DNA from: Acidobacteriota bacterium
GTDB taxonomy: Bacteria; Acidobacteriota; Terriglobia; Acidiferrales; UBA7541
Reading direction: 5' to 3'
Length of the DNA stretch: 24,608 nt
Assembly: GCA_003131985.1 (NCBI GenBank)
Contig: PKWH01000332.1
Span: forward strand, 3,660-28,267
This document shows, piece after piece, positions 15,437 through 23,147 of this stretch. How positions within the stretch are numbered: position 1 is the first letter of the stretch; each line of letters begins with the position of its first letter. The notes beneath the pieces were generated by a model, which had not been told where the DNA came from, made no database searches, and saw nothing but the letters and a program-made list of their open reading frames with translations. A program made the translations under genes and the position numbers.

Positions 15437-18400
15437 ATGAATATTGCCGAGCCATTCATTCGCAGGCCTGTCATGACCACATTGGTCATGGCCGCGATTC
15501 TTCTGTTCGGAATTCTTGGCTACCGGGCGCTCGCAGTTAGCGAACTTCCGAACGTCGATTATCCCACGATTCAGATCGCTGCCAGCTTGCCCGGCGCGAG
15601 TCCGGACACCATGGCTTCGGCGGTAGCGACTCCTCTCGAAAAACAATTCTCCACGATTGCGGGCATCGACTCGATGACCTCATCAAGTTCTCTCGGTACC
15701 ACAAGCATAACTTTGCAATTTGATTTGAGCCGCAACATCGACGGCGCCGCGCAAGACGTGCAAGCCGCCATCGCGCGCGCTTCGTCTCAGCTTCCGCCAA
15801 GTATGCCGACGCCGCCCACGTATCAGAAAGTGAATCCCGCGGACCAGCCGATCTTGTATCTCGCCATGGGCTCGAAGACTCTGCCGCTTTACACCGTGGA
15901 TCAGTATGCCGAGACGCTGATGGGCCAGCGCATCTCGATGGTGAAGGGCGTGGCGCAAGTGCAGGTGTACGGTTCGCAGAAATATGCCGTGCGCATACAG
16001 CTCGACCCGCAGGCGCTGGCTACGCGGCAAATCGGAATAGATGACGTTCACACCGCGGTGCAAAACGCGAACGTGAATCTTCCCGTCGGTACCCTGTACG
16101 GCGAACATCGCGCGTTTACTCTGCAAGCGAACGGGCAACTCACGCATGCGTCCCTATATCGCCCGCTTATCGTGGCCTACCGCAACGGCTCGCCGGTTCG
16201 TCTGGAAGACCTGGGAAAAGTTTACGACAGCGTGCAGAACGATCGGGTGGCGAATTGGTGGAACAATACCGATTCCGTGGTTTTGGCCATCGAGCGCCAG
16301 CCGGGCACCAACACCGTCGAAGTGGTCGACGCCGTGAAGCAGTTGCTCCCGCAATTTCGCGCCATCATTCCGCCGTCGGTGCAGATACAGATCCTTTACG
16401 ATGCGTCCGAATCGATCCGGAATTCTGTGGCTGACGTGAAATTCACGTTGTACCTCGCGATCACTCTCGTGATCCTCGTAATTTTTCTGTTTCTGCGAAA
16501 TCTCTCGGCGACCCTGATTCCCAGCTTTGCGCTGCCGATGTCCATCATCGGCACCTTCGCCGTGATGTATCTGCTCGGCTACACCGTCGATAATTTGTCG
16601 CTGATGGCGCTGACGCTTTCGGTCGGCTTCGTGGTGGACGACGCGATCGTGATGCTCGAAAACATCGTCCGGCACATGGAGATGGGCGAAGGAGTGATGG
16701 AAGCAGCGCTCAGCGGCTCGCGCGAAATTGGCTTTACGATTTTGTCCATGACCATTTCGCTGGCTGCGGTCTTCCTGCCGGTGTTCTTCATGGGCGGAAT
16801 CATGGGACGTCTGCTCCACGAATTCGCGGTCGTCATCATCACTTCGATTCTCGTTTCCGGAGTTGTTTCGCTTACGCTGACGCCGATGTTGTGCAGCCGC
16901 TTTCTTCGTCCAGCCGGGGAAATGAAACATGGCCGTCTTTACATGGCGCTGGAGCGATTCTTCGACCGGCTTCTGAATATTTATGATGTTTCGCTGCAAT
17001 GGTCGCTGCGGCACAAAGTTTTCGTAATGACGGTGTCTGGAATCATTTTGATTATCACAATTTGGCAGTTCGTGGTGATCCCCAAGGGATTTCTGCCCGC
17101 TGAAGACAGATCCCAAATATTCATCTCTACGGAAGCGGCTCAGGGGATTTCTTTCGATGCCATGAAGCAGCATCAGCTCGAATTGAACAAAATTGCGTTC
17201 GACGATCCTAACCGCAGGGATTTCTTTTCAAGCGTGGGAAGCTTTTCCGCCAGCAACGGGGGCATCATATTCATTCACTTGAAGGAGCGCAAAGATCGGC
17301 CCCCGACCGAAAGCCCCGCGATATTGCATCTCGAGCACAAATATGGCGGCGTGCCCGTGGTGGGGGGCGCAATTCGCGCTGTCGCGCCTTTTTTCGCGCA
17401 CCATCCGGACATCGATGAAGTCATCGAAGAATTTCGCGAGAAGTTTGCAAACGTCACCGGAATTAACGCGTACATGCAAAACCTGCCTCCCATCCAGGTT
17501 GGCGGGCAGCTTACCAAGAGTCAGTATCAGCTTGCACTTCAGAGTCCCGACACGGCGGAACTCTATCGCGATTCAGCGTCGTTCATGAAGGAAATGGCCA
17601 AGCTTCCCGGTCTTATGGACGTGACCACGGATTTGCTCATCGCGAATCCGCAGGTGAACGTCAACATCGATCGCGACAAAGCTTCCGCGCTCGGCGTCTC
17701 GGCCCAGCAAGTGGAAGACGCTCTCTACACCGCTTATGGCCAGCGCCAAATCTCCACTATTTATGCGCCCAATGATGAATATTGGGTGGTGATGGAACTT
17801 GAGAACAAATATCAGGCTGATCCTGCGGCGCTCTCGATGCTCTACGTTCACTCAAGCAGCGGAAATCTGGTTCCCTTGAACGCGGTCGCGACACTGACCA
17901 CGAATCTCGGCCCCCTAACGGTGAACCATCTCGGCCAGCTTCCCGCTGTGACGATTTCGTTCAACTTGAAAAACGGAGTCGCGATCGGCGACGCCGTGAA
18001 CAGCATCAATAAACTCGCTCGCGAAGTTCTGCCTCCCACCGTCACGACTCAATTTCAAGGAGCCGCGCAGGCATTTCAAGCTTCGTTGACCGGACTGGGA
18101 GTATTGCTGTTCATGGCGATTCTGGTGATCTACATCGTTTTGGGGATTCTGTACGAGAGTTTCATCCATCCGATTACGATTCTTTCCGGTTTGCCGTCCG
18201 CGGCTTTTGGCGCTCTGCTTACCTTGCAGATTTTCCACCTGAGTCTCGATCTCTATGGATTCGTCGGCGTGATTATGTTGATCGGCATCGTGAAGAAGAA
18301 CGCGATCATGATGGTTGACTTTGCGATCGAGCGTGAACGCCACAGCCACAAGACGGCTGAAGAAGCGATTTATGAAGGCTGCTTGATTCGCTTTCGCCCG

Positions 18401-18658
18401 ATCATGATGACCACCATGGCGGCCCTGATGGGCACGCTCCCGATTGCTTTAGGTTCCGGTGCCGGAGCGGATTCCCGGCGCCCCTTGGGTCTCGCGGTAG
18501 TCGGTGGCTTGCTTTTCTCGCAGGCGGTCACGTTGTATCTGACGCCGGTTTTCTACACCTACATGGATTCATTCCAAACGTGGGCAGAGAACCGCTTTGG
18601 GAAACTGAGCCGAAAGAGGAATCCGATTCTCGCGGACGAGCACTCGTCTGCCGATTAA
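15437..18658 (+). CDS. RND multidrug efflux pump, HAE1 type (AcrB/MdtB-like)
   Basis: A 1073-residue inner-membrane proton-driven exporter that takes substrates from the periplasm or outer leaflet. It begins M-N-I-A-E-P-F-I-R-R-P-V, the usual RND N-terminus, followed by the first membrane helix. Two large periplasmic loops and twelve helices are laid out as in AcrB. The proton-relay residues are present: Asp401 and Asp402 in V-V-D-D-A-I-V-M-L-E-N (codons from 16637) and Lys954 in I-V-K-K-N-A-I (codon 18296). Periplasmic features such as S-E-L-P-N-V-D-Y-P and P-G-A-S-P are closest to MdtB/MdtC-style pumps, though only one pump gene is present. AGGA shortly before the ATG and the 10-bp gap show coupling to the adaptor. 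Substrates cannot be read from the sequence. Confidence 0.96.
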   Translation: MNIAEPFIRRPVMTTLVMAAILLFGILGYRALAVSELPNVDYPTIQIAASLPGASPDTMASAVATPLEKQFSTIAGIDSMTSSSSLGTTSITLQFDLSRNIDGAAQDVQAAIARASSQLPPSMPTPPTYQKVNPADQPILYLAMGSKTLPLYTVDQYAETLMGQRISMVKGVAQVQVYGSQKYAVRIQLDPQALATRQIGIDDVHTAVQNANVNLPVGTLYGEHRAFTLQANGQLTHASLYRPLIVAYRNGSPVRLEDLGKVYDSVQNDRVANWWNNTDSVVLAIERQPGTNTVEVVDAVKQLLPQFRAIIPPSVQIQILYDASESIRNSVADVKFTLYLAITLVILVIFLFLRNLSATLIPSFALPMSIIGTFAVMYLLGYTVDNLSLMALTLSVGFVVDDAIVMLENIVRHMEMGEGVMEAALSGSREIGFTILSMTISLAAVFLPVFFMGGIMGRLLHEFAVVIITSILVSGVVSLTLTPMLCSRFLRPAGEMKHGRLYMALERFFDRLLNIYDVSLQWSLRHKVFVMTVSGIILIITIWQFVVIPKGFLPAEDRSQIFISTEAAQGISFDAMKQHQLELNKIAFDDPNRRDFFSSVGSFSASNGGIIFIHLKERKDRPPTESPAILHLEHKYGGVPVVGGAIRAVAPFFAHHPDIDEVIEEFREKFANVTGINAYMQNLPPIQVGGQLTKSQYQLALQSPDTAELYRDSASFMKEMAKLPGLMDVTTDLLIANPQVNVNIDRDKASALGVSAQQVEDALYTAYGQRQISTIYAPNDEYWVVMELENKYQADPAALSMLYVHSSSGNLVPLNAVATLTTNLGPLTVNHLGQLPAVTISFNLKNGVAIGDAVNSINKLAREVLPPTVTTQFQGAAQAFQASLTGLGVLLFMAILVIYIVLGILYESFIHPITILSGLPSAAFGALLTLQIFHLSLDLYGFVGVIMLIGIVKKNAIMMVDFAIERERHSHKTAEEAIYEGCLIRFRPIMMTTMAALMGTLPIALGSGAGADSRRPLGLAVVGGLLFSQAVTLYLTPVFYTYMDSFQTWAENRFGKLSRKRNPILADEHSSAD

Positions 18659-18728
18659 CGCTAAGCCGGGCAGTTTCCGTATAACAATATTTTCCGCAGT
18701 CTACTGACCTTCCGGACAGTCTTGTTCC

Positions 18729-18766
18729 CTGTCATTGCGTACCAAAGTAGCTGTCATCCCGTACCA
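18729..18766 (+). repeat. Two 16-bp direct repeats with 22-bp period, PhoB-box-like
   Basis: CTGTCATTGCGTACCA (18729-18744) and CTGTCATCCCGTACCA (18751-18766) differ at two central bases. Their starts are 22 bp apart, two turns of the helix, so both present the same face, and the second copy abuts the -35 box at 18767. CTGTCAT is the heptamer of the enterobacterial Pho box, where PhoB monomers bind at 11-bp steps. The resemblance is seen; the function is inference. Similar wording also occurs in dispersed intergenic repeats. Confidence 0.45.
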
Positions 18767-18795
18767 TTGACCCTGTTCTGGCGGTTCTCTAGCAT
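18767..18795 (+). promoter_or_regulatory. Candidate sigma70-type promoter for the PilZ gene pair
   Basis: TTGACC (18767-18772, five of six consensus bases) is separated by exactly 17 bp from TAGCAT (18790-18795, four of six). Transcription would start near 18802, leaving a leader of about 70 nt before ATG 18874. The direct repeats at 18729-18766 end at the first base of the -35, the position of a class II activator site. Confidence 0.5.
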
Positions 18796-18873
18796 GAAGT
18801 AGGGAACAGACACGTCCCGGAATGTGGGATTGGATTCCCGTGTTTCGTTTTGACCCGCAGGAACCCAGCCACG

Positions 18874-19212
18874 ATGCGTTATGGAGAAGATTTTCCTAGA
18901 GATATAAGAACGCGCCCGCGACGGCGCGGGCCGCGTATGAATTCGCGAGTTCCGGTGGCAATCGAATGGAGTGGACACGCCGGGCCGCTCTACTCTGAAC
19001 CGGGTTTCACTAGGGTAGTGAGCGCGAACGGCTGTTTACTTGTGAGTCCCAAGGAACTCGAATTGCAGCAGCGTTTGCGGCTCACGAATTTGTCCACACG
19101 GCAATCGGTCGAGGCCGTGGTCGTCTGGAAAGGGTTGCAGCGGCCTGACGGATGGGACATGGGCATCGAAATCGTGGCCCACAACCAGGATTTCTGGGGT
19201 GTTGAACTTTGA
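18874..19212 (+). CDS. PilZ-domain-like protein (first of pair)
   Basis: A 112-residue cytoplasmic protein resembling the short single-domain PilZ proteins common in Acidobacteriota. An Arg-rich N-terminus (R-T-R-P-R-R-R-G-P-R) leads into the first PilZ motif R-x3-R (R-M-N-S-R). The second motif, normally [D/N]-x-S-x-x-G, reads V-V-S-A-N-G and has lost the acidic or amide residue, so c-di-GMP binding is uncertain. Conserved-looking beta strands follow (A-V-V-V-W-K-G, W-D-M-G-I-E-I) and the protein ends F-W-G-V-E-L. ATG 18874 is preferred; an in-frame TTG at 18850 would add eight residues. Its TGA overlaps a TTG of the next frame, and the two genes are probably one transcript. Confidence 0.75.
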   Translation: MRYGEDFPRDIRTRPRRRGPRMNSRVPVAIEWSGHAGPLYSEPGFTRVVSANGCLLVSPKELELQQRLRLTNLSTRQSVEAVVVWKGLQRPDGWDMGIEIVAHNQDFWGVEL

Positions 19213-19271
19213 AATTTCAAAGCTTGACGGGTCCGGCTAAAGTTTCAGGTTCGCCGGTAAAGGGTAAAACA

Positions 19272-19691
19272 ATGGCGACGCCTGTGAAACATGCCCCGCA
19301 GTCTCTGCATACGCTATCCGCGAAGGTGGCTCCCTTGCCGCCCAAGCAAGTCATTGCCGGGGAAGAACGCCGCCGCAGCTATCGAGTTCTCCTGCGCGTG
19401 CGTGCGAGCATTTATGTCGCTCTACAGGGGAAGCCGGTAACTTTCGAGACGGTCACCCTCAGCGTCAGCAATCATGGCGCGCTGGTTGTGCTGAGCCAAA
19501 ACCTTCCTTACGATACCCGGCTCGTTCTTGAGCACAGCGGCACGAAAGAGCGCGTGGCTTGCAAAGTTGCTCGAATCGCGCGTGAAATGCCTGAAGGATT
19601 CCACATCCCGCTCGAATTTGATTCTCCCGCGCCGAATTTCTGGCGAATTGCATTTCCGCCGTCAGATTGGCGTCCTTCCGACGATATGTAA
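19272..19691 (+). CDS. PilZ-domain-like protein (second of pair)
   Basis: A 139-residue cytoplasmic protein with a PilZ-like domain in its C-terminal two thirds. ATG 19272 is chosen because AAAGGG (19259-19264) sits correctly before it; the frame also opens at TTG 19209, overlapping the previous stop. After a low-complexity N-terminus (1-28), the R-x3-R motif appears as E-R-R-R-S-Y-R-V and the second motif as S-V-S-N-H-G, where Ser replaces the usual Asp/Asn. The domain ends with F-H-I-P-L-E-F and N-F-W-R-I-A-F, parallel to the F-W-G-V ending of its neighbour. The two proteins share fold rhythm but little identity, so any duplication is old. c-di-GMP binding is possible but unproven. Confidence 0.75.
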   Translation: MATPVKHAPQSLHTLSAKVAPLPPKQVIAGEERRRSYRVLLRVRASIYVALQGKPVTFETVTLSVSNHGALVVLSQNLPYDTRLVLEHSGTKERVACKVARIAREMPEGFHIPLEFDSPAPNFWRIAFPPSDWRPSDDM

Positions 19692-19781
19692 TTGGTTTAA
19701 AGAAATTGCTCGGCAATATCGCAGAACCGCAGCTGGCCTTAACTTGAGGAGAATCGCCGGCGTGCAAAATAATCGAATGTG

Positions 19782-20747
19782 CTAGAAGGGAAGTTTGCGC
19801 AGATCGAGATTGCCGCCGGAGAGAATGATTCCGATTTTCTGACCTTCGCCCCTGATTCGGCGGTTCAGCGCGGGCGCTGCTGCCACCGCGCCGGACGGTT
19901 CGACGACAAGTTTCGTGCGCTCCCACAGCAATAGCATCGCCGCAGTGAGTTCTTCTTCGGTGACCGTCGAAATTTCATCCACAAAAGATTGCAGAATCGA
20001 AAAAGTCAAAGGACAAAGCGTTGCGCGCAGGCCGTCCGCCATGGTCTCGAATGGAGCCGCCGGTTCGATCTTCTCTGCCGCGAGCGAACGGTAGGCATCG
20101 TCCGCGTTGCGCGGCTCGCCGCCGATCACTCGAATTCCGGGACGCATGCTTTTCGCGGCGATCGCTGTGCCGCTCAGCAGGCCGCCTCCGCTCACCGGCG
20201 CAATCACCAAGTCGAGTTCGACCACATCTTCGATTAATTCGAGCGCTGCCGTCCCCTGGCCCGCAATCACGCGAGCGTCGTTGTACGGATGCACCAAATG
20301 CGCGCCGGTTTTTCTCATCACTTCGGCGCAGGTTCCCTCGCGCGAAGCCATATTCGGCTCGCACACGGTTATTTTCCCGCCATAAGACTCCACCGCGCGC
20401 ATTTTTGCCGCCGATGAATTCGACGGCATCACGATGAATGCTGGAATACCTCGCCAACGGGCTGCCTGGGCCAGCGCGGCCGCGTGATTTCCCGACGAGG
20501 GAGCCACTACGCCATGGCACGCTTCGTCTTCCGTGAGCGAAAAAACAGCATTCGTGGCCCCGCGAATTTTAAACGAGCCTGTCTTTTGCAGGTTTTCGCA
20601 CTTGAAATAAAGCCGGGCGCCCGCAATCTCATCGAGCGACGCAGAAGTGACCACCGGCGTCCTGTGAATGCGCGGGGCAATTCGGGCGTGTGCAGCAAGG
20701 ATCGCTTCGAAGTTCGGCGCCTCTGTTTGCAAGGATGTCGCGTTCAT
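19782..20747 (-). CDS. Serine racemase / threonine dehydratase-like PLP enzyme
   Basis: A 321-residue fold-type II PLP enzyme acting on serine or threonine (dehydration to the 2-keto acid plus ammonia, or racemisation). The PLP lysine is Lys60 in T-G-S-F-K-I-R-G. The substrate loop is S-S-G-N-H-A-A (84-90), the phosphate loop S-G-G-G-L-L-S-G (186-193), and S-G-G-N near 310 contacts the pyridine side. Glu211, Ala215 and Asp217 in G-E-P-R-N-A-D-D have the spacing of the divalent-metal site of mammalian serine racemase. There is no C-terminal ACT domain, so isoleucine feedback as in IlvA is not expected. ATG 20747 is preferred over GTG 20756; neither has a strong ribosome site. It lies 67 bp after the propeller gene on the same strand. 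Confidence 0.93.
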   Translation of the reverse strand: MNATSLQTEAPNFEAILAAHARIAPRIHRTPVVTSASLDEIAGARLYFKCENLQKTGSFKIRGATNAVFSLTEDEACHGVVAPSSGNHAAALAQAARWRGIPAFIVMPSNSSAAKMRAVESYGGKITVCEPNMASREGTCAEVMRKTGAHLVHPYNDARVIAGQGTAALELIEDVVELDLVIAPVSGGGLLSGTAIAAKSMRPGIRVIGGEPRNADDAYRSLAAEKIEPAAPFETMADGLRATLCPLTFSILQSFVDEISTVTEEELTAAMLLLWERTKLVVEPSGAVAAAPALNRRIRGEGQKIGIILSGGNLDLRKLPF

Positions 20748-20814
20748 ATGGCTCACGTCAAAAGTAAGTCAAGAGTCTACAACCACCGAACTGCCGCTCT
20801 CCCGTCGTCGCAGA

Positions 20815-23118
20815 TCACTTTGTAACACGCCCCGACATTGTGAAGGTCACTTTCGCGGCGGCGCTATTGTCGAAGCGATCGGCGATTTGCACTGCTACGG
20901 TGTGTTCGCCTGGAGCGAGTCCATTCACGGAAATCTGGTAGCTTTCCTTCGGCGCGTCGGAGAGCAAGCCTTCCGGAAAAACGATCATCCAATCGCCGGC
21001 GTCAACGCTATATCGTGCGCGTGCGATTGCGCTCGATCCGCTAGCCGCTTCGAAAGTTACTTTCGCTGTGTTTGCGCTCGCAGCTGCGGCGCGCAGGTTC
21101 TCGATAGTAGGCGGCGCATTCTCAATTTCAAAGCGATCGCTCTCGCGTTCACTCGTCAGAGATTGGTCGGCGGGGTTCGACGGCGAGTCTGAAGCTACGA
21201 TTTTCAAATAATACGCCCCGTCCGGCATCGTCGTGGTGTCCCAGGAATAATATTTCTGCGTCAGCTTATCCTTCAACAGGCGCCAGTTCTGTTCGCCTTC
21301 GCCGTGGTAGTAAATAGAAAAAGTTAGATCGTCGTCGTTATCATCATGCGCGCTCCAGAGCACGCTCGCGTAACCCTTATCCTCGAAACCCTGAGGGGGC
21401 ACCTCCATCTTCGGAAATCGCACCGGAACGTCCGGGTTCACGCCCAGCGGGGATTGAAAATTTACAGCGCCGCGCTGCGGTTGCCGAAGCTGCACGGACG
21501 CAGGAATCGTCAGCCCGCCCTGCGGGTTTGAGAAACCCTGCACGCGAATTCCGGGGTCTTGAATCGCGATGTCGTCGATCACCGGCGCAACATTTTTCGG
21601 CTGATACGCCAAGCTCACCCACGAAATATTTGGCACGCTTCCGCCGTCCGTGTCCAGAAAGACCGCTTTCCATTGTACGAATCGCGCCGCCGGACAGTCC
21701 ACGGTTTCTCCCCCGGCATTTTTGTACGGTCCGGCCCATGCGCTCCAATTCTTCTGCGGAGTTGAAGTATTTCCCGAGCGGACGTAGAAAGCGACCTTGC
21801 CTTGCGTCGCTCCATCGCCCCACCATGACAAACGTCCCCAGTGCGAAAATATTTTGGCGTCGAACGCGTCCGATTCAAAGCTGCCGTTCGGATCGTACCC
21901 CGGCCCCAGTGTGAAGATTTTCCCGGGGTTTGCCGTGGCGACATACATCTCCCCTTTGGGCCCCGCGATGATGCTGGTCACCTGCGCCGAAGCTGTCTTC
22001 GCGATGCTCGAATAAATATCGTTGCCTTCGAGCGACAAGATCGCTCCCTTATTGCCCGTTCCCAGAAGAATATTCCGCGCAGGCGAAAGGCCCATGGCGA
22101 AAACCAGATCTTCGCGCGAACTCCACAACGTCTCCGGAGAGCCGTCCGGCGATATTTTTATCACTTCCGCGCCACCCGTCGACGATGAAATGAACGGGAA
22201 CGAAATTGCAGGCTGCGGCGCTTGTGCTTGCAGTTGCAGCGTGACGTTTCCCTGGGATGTAGTGTTCATTTGCGGTTGAATCAAAGGCGACGACAAATTA
22301 ATCACGGGCGAGGCGCCCGCAGCCCGCTGTTTCTCTCCAATCGACGCGGCATAAATATTCCCTTTGTCGTCCGTCAGCAGGGAAGTTACTTCTTTCTTGC
22401 TCGTCTCGTAAATGACGAACGCAGCGCCCGCTTCCGGCATTGCCTGGGGATTTTTCCGGACGATTGCAACGCGCAAGAGCAAGCCGTTCGGATCGGTTCC
22501 GATCAGAAGATTCCCCTTCTGATCGAACGTAAGAGAACGCGCGTGGCGTTCATCACTTTGATAAAAAAGCTGCCCCTTCCCGTCCGGAGTCACCGCAAAT
22601 ATTTCACCCGTATCTCCCGTCGCGACGAACAACGTCCCCTGGGAATCTATTTCCAGCGCCCAGATATACTTGGTCTTGGGATCGAAGAAAACGCTTTTCT
22701 GGCCGTCAGGCGTGATTTTGTACACTTTTCCATCCGGCGAAGTTCCCACGTATAAATTATCGTGTGAATCGAAGGTGATGGCCTGCGCGGCGAGCTCGCC
22801 GGATTCGAAAATCGTCGTTGGCTTCGCGGGATCGTCAAAGCGCAAGACCTTCGCGTTCGATCCGCCCGCGGCATAAAGGCGTCCGCGCGAATCCGCGCGC
22901 AGCGCCCAAAGATAAGCAAGATTCGGATCTGAAAAGGCAGTGAACTTCGGCGCGGGCATCAGCTTTCCATCGCTTCGTATCGCGACGCCGTTCGCCGTGC
23001 CGCGCTCGAATTCCGAGAAATCCGATTGGCGCCAGTTACGCGTGTGTTCCGCGAGCGCGGCAACGGGCGCGATCAGCCCGATTGCCAGAATCCACACAAC
23101 AAACCCTCGCGGTCTCAT
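20815..23118 (-). CDS. Exported beta-propeller protein with C-terminal Ig-like region
   Basis: A 767-residue secreted or outer-surface protein of unknown function. ATG 23118 has TAGGAG about ten bases upstream on the minus strand and gives a signal peptide (M-R-P-R-G-F-V-V-W-I, ending A-A-L-A-E). Seven NHL/WD-like repeats follow at about 68-95, 111-139, 150-180, 191-218, 243-262, 338-365 and 378-405, each with a D-x-x-G-x-L/I-Y/F-x-A/G-T core, consistent with a seven-bladed propeller. About 75 residues rich in Gln, Ser and Pro are inserted between repeats five and six. A beta-sandwich (about 415-505) and Ig/fibronectin-like domains (about 605-767) follow. The gene starts 29 bp after the stop of the S55-domain gene, so the two form an operon. 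A role in binding or scaffolding is inference. Confidence 0.82.
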   Translation of the reverse strand: MRPRGFVVWILAIGLIAPVAALAEHTRNWRQSDFSEFERGTANGVAIRSDGKLMPAPKFTAFSDPNLAYLWALRADSRGRLYAAGGSNAKVLRFDDPAKPTTIFESGELAAQAITFDSHDNLYVGTSPDGKVYKITPDGQKSVFFDPKTKYIWALEIDSQGTLFVATGDTGEIFAVTPDGKGQLFYQSDERHARSLTFDQKGNLLIGTDPNGLLLRVAIVRKNPQAMPEAGAAFVIYETSKKEVTSLLTDDKGNIYAASIGEKQRAAGASPVINLSSPLIQPQMNTTSQGNVTLQLQAQAPQPAISFPFISSSTGGAEVIKISPDGSPETLWSSREDLVFAMGLSPARNILLGTGNKGAILSLEGNDIYSSIAKTASAQVTSIIAGPKGEMYVATANPGKIFTLGPGYDPNGSFESDAFDAKIFSHWGRLSWWGDGATQGKVAFYVRSGNTSTPQKNWSAWAGPYKNAGGETVDCPAARFVQWKAVFLDTDGGSVPNISWVSLAYQPKNVAPVIDDIAIQDPGIRVQGFSNPQGGLTIPASVQLRQPQRGAVNFQSPLGVNPDVPVRFPKMEVPPQGFEDKGYASVLWSAHDDNDDDLTFSIYYHGEGEQNWRLLKDKLTQKYYSWDTTTMPDGAYYLKIVASDSPSNPADQSLTSERESDRFEIENAPPTIENLRAAAASANTAKVTFEAASGSSAIARARYSVDAGDWMIVFPEGLLSDAPKESYQISVNGLAPGEHTVAVQIADRFDNSAAAKVTFTMSGRVTK

Positions 23119-23147
23119 CAGTCGGAATCTCCTATTCGAAAGGGAAT

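Noticed and set aside
16154..17173. 339-residue open frame antisense to the RND pump gene
   Set aside because: Its product is a His/Arg/Gln-rich string typical of the reverse complement of a coding frame, while the pump frame has complete family motifs.
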